43,495 nt of DNA. Origin: a bacterium (GTDB lineage: Bacteria; Gemmatimonadota; Glassbacteria; GWA2-58-10). The DNA lies in contig JAJFUG010000040.1 of the NCBI GenBank assembly GCA_021372515.1, positions 1 through 43,495 on the forward strand, written 5' to 3'. The notes beneath the pieces were generated by a model. It saw nothing but the letters and a program-made list of their open reading frames with translations. It made no database searches and was not told the origin of the DNA. The position numbers and the translations under genes were made by a program. Below are positions 40,904 through 43,495 of the stretch, piece by piece (position 1 is the stretch's first letter; each line of letters opens with the position of its first letter).

Positions 40904-42079
40904 ATGGCTGAATCGGTTGAGAGCTTGCCCGCCGAGGTTTTCGAGCCGTTCGAGTGCAAGCGGCTGAAGCTGGCGGGCCGTCTGCTGCGCGCCCCGATGT
41001 GGAGCGGTACGGCGGATGAAAACGGTTTTGTCACCCGGACCATGCTCGATTTCTACGGCAAACTGGCCGGGCAGGGCCTGGGGATGATCGCAACGGGGTT
41101 TGCCTTTGTCGATCCGGGCAGCCGGGCGGTGCCCAGGATGCTGGGTATCTCCAGCGATGAACACATCCCTGGCCTCAAGGAGCTGGTCGGCATGCTGCAC
41201 GGCCGCGGGGACAAGGTCAGCCTGCAGATCGCCCACTGCGGGCTGAACGCCGACCCCAAGTACAACCCGGAGGGCCTGATATACGGCCCCTCGTTGATCG
41301 CGATCACCGGGCAGACCCAGGTGGAGCGCGCCGGCAGGCTGAACCGCAACAACGCGCGGATCATGCGCTCGATGACCCGGGCCCAGATCGCCCAGGCGAT
41401 CGAGGATTTCGGGGCGGCGGCCGAGCGTGCGGCCGAGGCGGGTTTCGACGCCGTGGAGATCCACGGGGCGCACCATTATTTAATCAGCGAGTTTCTCAGC
41501 CCGATGTACAACAAGCGCACGGACATCTACGGCGGCGGGCCGCGTCAGAGGGCGCGCCTGGCCCTGGACGTGGTGGCGCGGGTGCGTCGCGCTCTGCCCG
41601 ATATGCCGCTGATCTTCCGGCTCAACTGCGAGGATTTCACCCCGGACGGCATCTCGCTGTCGGACAGCAAGATCACAGCACAGCTCCTGGCCGAGGCGGA
41701 TGTGGACATCGTCTCGGTCAGCGGGGCGCGGCCCACCCGCACCCGGATTGTCAAACCCGAGAAAGAGGCCTATTTCCGGGAGCAGGCCCAGCAGATCAAA
41801 GAATCAAGCGGCCTGCCGGTGATCGTGGCCGGGGGTGTCCGCTCGCCCCAGGCGGTGGGCGAGGTGCTGCAGAAAGGCTACGCCGACCTGGTGGCCCTGG
41901 GCCGTCCGCTGATCCGCACGCCGGACCTGGTCGCGCGCTGGCGCGCCGGGCAATTCGCACCCTACGACAGCATAAGCTGCAACGGCTGCATGCGCGCCGG
42001 GATGGAGTACTCGGTCAGTTGTGTGCGCCTGGGCGAGAACGGGACGGAGCTGGCAGCGGTGGGGTCGGACGAGGACTGA
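40904..42079 (+). CDS. NADH:flavin oxidoreductase, Old Yellow Enzyme family
   Basis: The protein has 391 residues. The FMN-binding barrel shows 'LRAPMWSGTADENGFVT' (about 27-43), 'VSLQIAHCGLNADP' (about 105-118), 'AGFDAVEIHGAHHYLISEFLSPMYNKRTDIYGG' (about 182-214), 'PVIVAGGVRSPQAVGEVL' and 'GYADLVALGRPLI'. Family members reduce activated C=C bonds in enoates or related compounds. The C terminus has 'SCNGCMRAG...SC', a cysteine set like the iron-sulfur site of the longer 2,4-dienoyl-CoA reductase-type members, but without their second domain. ATG 40904 has GGGAGG upstream. It is co-directional with the aldo/keto reductase. Confidence 0.93.
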   Translation: MAESVESLPAEVFEPFECKRLKLAGRLLRAPMWSGTADENGFVTRTMLDFYGKLAGQGLGMIATGFAFVDPGSRAVPRMLGISSDEHIPGLKELVGMLHGRGDKVSLQIAHCGLNADPKYNPEGLIYGPSLIAITGQTQVERAGRLNRNNARIMRSMTRAQIAQAIEDFGAAAERAAEAGFDAVEIHGAHHYLISEFLSPMYNKRTDIYGGGPRQRARLALDVVARVRRALPDMPLIFRLNCEDFTPDGISLSDSKITAQLLAEADVDIVSVSGARPTRTRIVKPEKEAYFREQAQQIKESSGLPVIVAGGVRSPQAVGEVLQKGYADLVALGRPLIRTPDLVARWRAGQFAPYDSISCNGCMRAGMEYSVSCVRLGENGTELAAVGSDED

Positions 42080-42104
42080 AAGACAGTTCGTCAGAAATTC
42101 AGGA

Positions 42105-43298
42105 TCAGGCCCTGTCGGCTGCGGCTGACGGGGCTTCCTGTTTCAGGGGGCGGTAGAGGAGCCAGGCCTGCAGGGCGATCACCATCAGGATGACTATCGC
42201 GCAGGCCAGGTAGGGGGCGTGAAGGTTCCAGGCCCCGGCCACGTAGCCGCAGACCAGCGGCCCGGCCAGCGAGCCCAGGCCGATCATCGACTCATGCACC
42301 CCGGTGCGGTTGGAGCTTCCCGGCGGGCAACTGGTGCTGTAGTAGATGCTGGCCGTGTAGCTGAACCCGCCCGAGACCCCGATCAGGGCCATCGCCACGC
42401 CGTAGAGGACCACGTTGCCGGTCACGGCCAGCAGCAGTGTGCCGGGCAGGGTGACTATCTGGAACAGAAGGTAAATCCTGCGGTTGTACTGCCAGCCGTG
42501 CCAGTGGCGGACGATCCAGAACATCAGCATCTGGCCGGCGTGGATCAGGGCCAGCAGAAGGCCCAGCACCGTGCGGTCCAGATGGTCCACCTCCAGGGCC
42601 AGCTTGGGGAATATCATTTTGATCGAGCCGATCACGAACACCAAGGCGAAATTCGACAGCCAGCCGCAGTAGAGGAACCGCCGCCAGAGCTGCGCCCTCG
42701 CAGTGTCACCGCTGGAGCGCGAGACAAAATCGGCGCTGCCCATCCTGGCCTGGCCCTCCGAGTCGGACAGACGGGTGTTGATCAGCAGGATCGCCGCGCA
42801 GATGAACACGGACCAGAGAAACGGCAGGACCGAGCTGCTGCGGGTCAGGTAGCCACAGAGAAGGTGCCCCAGCGACAGGCCGAAACTCCAGCTCAGGCAG
42901 AATGCACCCAGGGTCGACATGAGGCTGCGGCGGTGCCCGCTGTCGGCCAGCAGTGCCTGCATGGGCGGCCAGTAGAACCCCAGGCAACCGTAGAGCAGGC
43001 CGAAATTGAGCGCGAGCTGGGCCACGGTCCGCGAGCGGAACAGCATGAAACTGAACACCCCGGCCAGGACCGAGGTGACCAGTATCATTTTCCGGCGCGA
43101 GAGCCGGTCGCTGAAATAGCCGCCGCTCAGGCTGGCGATCACATAGAAGAAAGCCGAGACCGCGCCGATGTAACCCAGCTCAACCGCGCTGGCCCCCAGG
43201 TCGATGGCGTAGACCGCCACCGCGCCCACGGCGAAAGTGTACACCACGTCCATCAGGAACGCGCTGGCGTATATCGTATGGCGGTTGTAGAGCTTCAA
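42105..43298 (-). CDS. Major facilitator superfamily transporter
   Basis: The protein has 397 residues with about 12 membrane helices in two six-helix halves. The MFS loop motif appears as 'GGYFSDRLSRRKMILVTSV' (about 59-77). It starts 'MKLYNRHTIYASAFLMDVVYTFAVGAVAVYAIDLGASAVELGYIG'. The start is TTG at 43298 with AGGAG upstream at a spacing of 6. It is convergent with the Old Yellow Enzyme gene (25-base gap). The substrate is unknown. Confidence 0.88.
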   Translation of the reverse strand: MKLYNRHTIYASAFLMDVVYTFAVGAVAVYAIDLGASAVELGYIGAVSAFFYVIASLSGGYFSDRLSRRKMILVTSVLAGVFSFMLFRSRTVAQLALNFGLLYGCLGFYWPPMQALLADSGHRRSLMSTLGAFCLSWSFGLSLGHLLCGYLTRSSSVLPFLWSVFICAAILLINTRLSDSEGQARMGSADFVSRSSGDTARAQLWRRFLYCGWLSNFALVFVIGSIKMIFPKLALEVDHLDRTVLGLLLALIHAGQMLMFWIVRHWHGWQYNRRIYLLFQIVTLPGTLLLAVTGNVVLYGVAMALIGVSGGFSYTASIYYSTSCPPGSSNRTGVHESMIGLGSLAGPLVCGYVAGAWNLHAPYLACAIVILMVIALQAWLLYRPLKQEAPSAAADRA

Positions 43299-43403
43299 AC
43301 CGGGCTCCTGTTGATTTAACGCGGGTTTGGTGTTATTTTTCTTTCCGGTTGCCTCAGCAATGTCCGGTTAGGAACTTGCAGTTTGAAGCTGACCGTCTCA
43401 TTT

Positions 43404-43427
43404 CTGCTTTGGTTTCGGCCAAAGCAG
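43404..43427. repeat. Hairpin upstream of the MFS gene
   Basis: CTGCTTTGG (43404-43412) and CCAAAGCAG (43419-43427) form a perfect 9-bp stem around TTTCGG. It lies in the 197-base region between the MFS start and the window end, in which I see no gene. It could be a terminator of an unseen plus-strand gene's neighbour or part of a promoter region. Confidence 0.5.
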
Positions 43428-43495
43428 CAAAGCCAGCGGGGGCCGCAAACTCGTCCAAACCGAGACTCTGCGTCAATCTTAAGTGTTTACGGAGT

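Overview
The window looks like chromosome from an uncultured, GC-rich, Gram-negative bacterium with a meso-diaminopimelate type cell wall. It carries a TolC-like outer-membrane protein, CpxP/Spy-like periplasmic proteins, HflK/HflC, and a MurE with the DNPR motif. GTG and TTG starts are common. A secreted 'asparagine synthetase B'-like protein, the MauE-rhodanese fusion and the many 'GTAGGGGC...' intergenic palindromes would fit a candidate lineage around the FCB superphylum. That placement is a guess: no rRNA gene is present and no phylogeny could be run.

Layout. (1) 1-5300 is the right end of an integrated element: three small unknown genes (two of them paralogous coiled-coil plus beta-repeat proteins), a 650-bp A/G-rich non-coding stretch, an HK97-type prohead protease and major capsid protein, an excisionase-like protein and a tyrosine integrase. 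The integrase faces the 3' end of a tRNA-Gly(CCC) gene, the probable attachment site. No terminase, portal or tail gene is visible on this side. (2) 5386-11487 is housekeeping: tRNA-Gly, a 57-residue membrane protein, rph-rdgB, cysK, a ThiF/MoeB-like enzyme with a TusA-like protein, and hflK-hflC. (3) 11831-17715 holds a DUF72 protein and a catabolic-looking cluster (GH42 beta-galactosidase, cupin, membrane protein, tandem amidohydrolase with a degenerate first half). (4) 17725-21347 holds a thiamine-binding-type protein, RNase R with an out-of-frame overlapping gene at its 3' end, and rpsT. (5) 21432-26488 is an envelope module: a membrane-anchored HExxH-type protein, ECF sigma factor, zinc-finger anti-sigma factor, two CpxP/Spy-like proteins and a rhodanese-MauE fusion. 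(6) 26561-31363 holds an orphan TolC-family protein, a large secreted TPR protein and a translationally coupled secreted protein of the mis-named 'asparagine synthetase B' family. (7) 31567-39275 is cell-wall synthesis: murE on the plus strand; on the minus strand a MurG fused to a HEAT-like domain, mraY and a Wzx/MATE-type flippase form one tight operon, followed by a beta-helix lipoprotein. (8) 39737-43298 holds a ferredoxin-domain aldo/keto reductase, an Old Yellow Enzyme-type oxidoreductase and an MFS transporter.

How the parts fit. The murG-mraY-flippase operon would make lipid I, convert it to lipid II and, by inference, flip it or another lipid-linked glycan. The sigma/anti-sigma/CpxP block looks like a self-contained envelope-stress circuit. 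Perfect palindromes of several related families sit in the intergenic gaps, mainly at convergent gene ends, where they probably serve as bidirectional terminators. The best candidates for something little described are the capsid-bearing integrated element without visible packaging genes, the MurG-HEAT fusion operon, and the TPR / 'AsnB-like' secreted pair.
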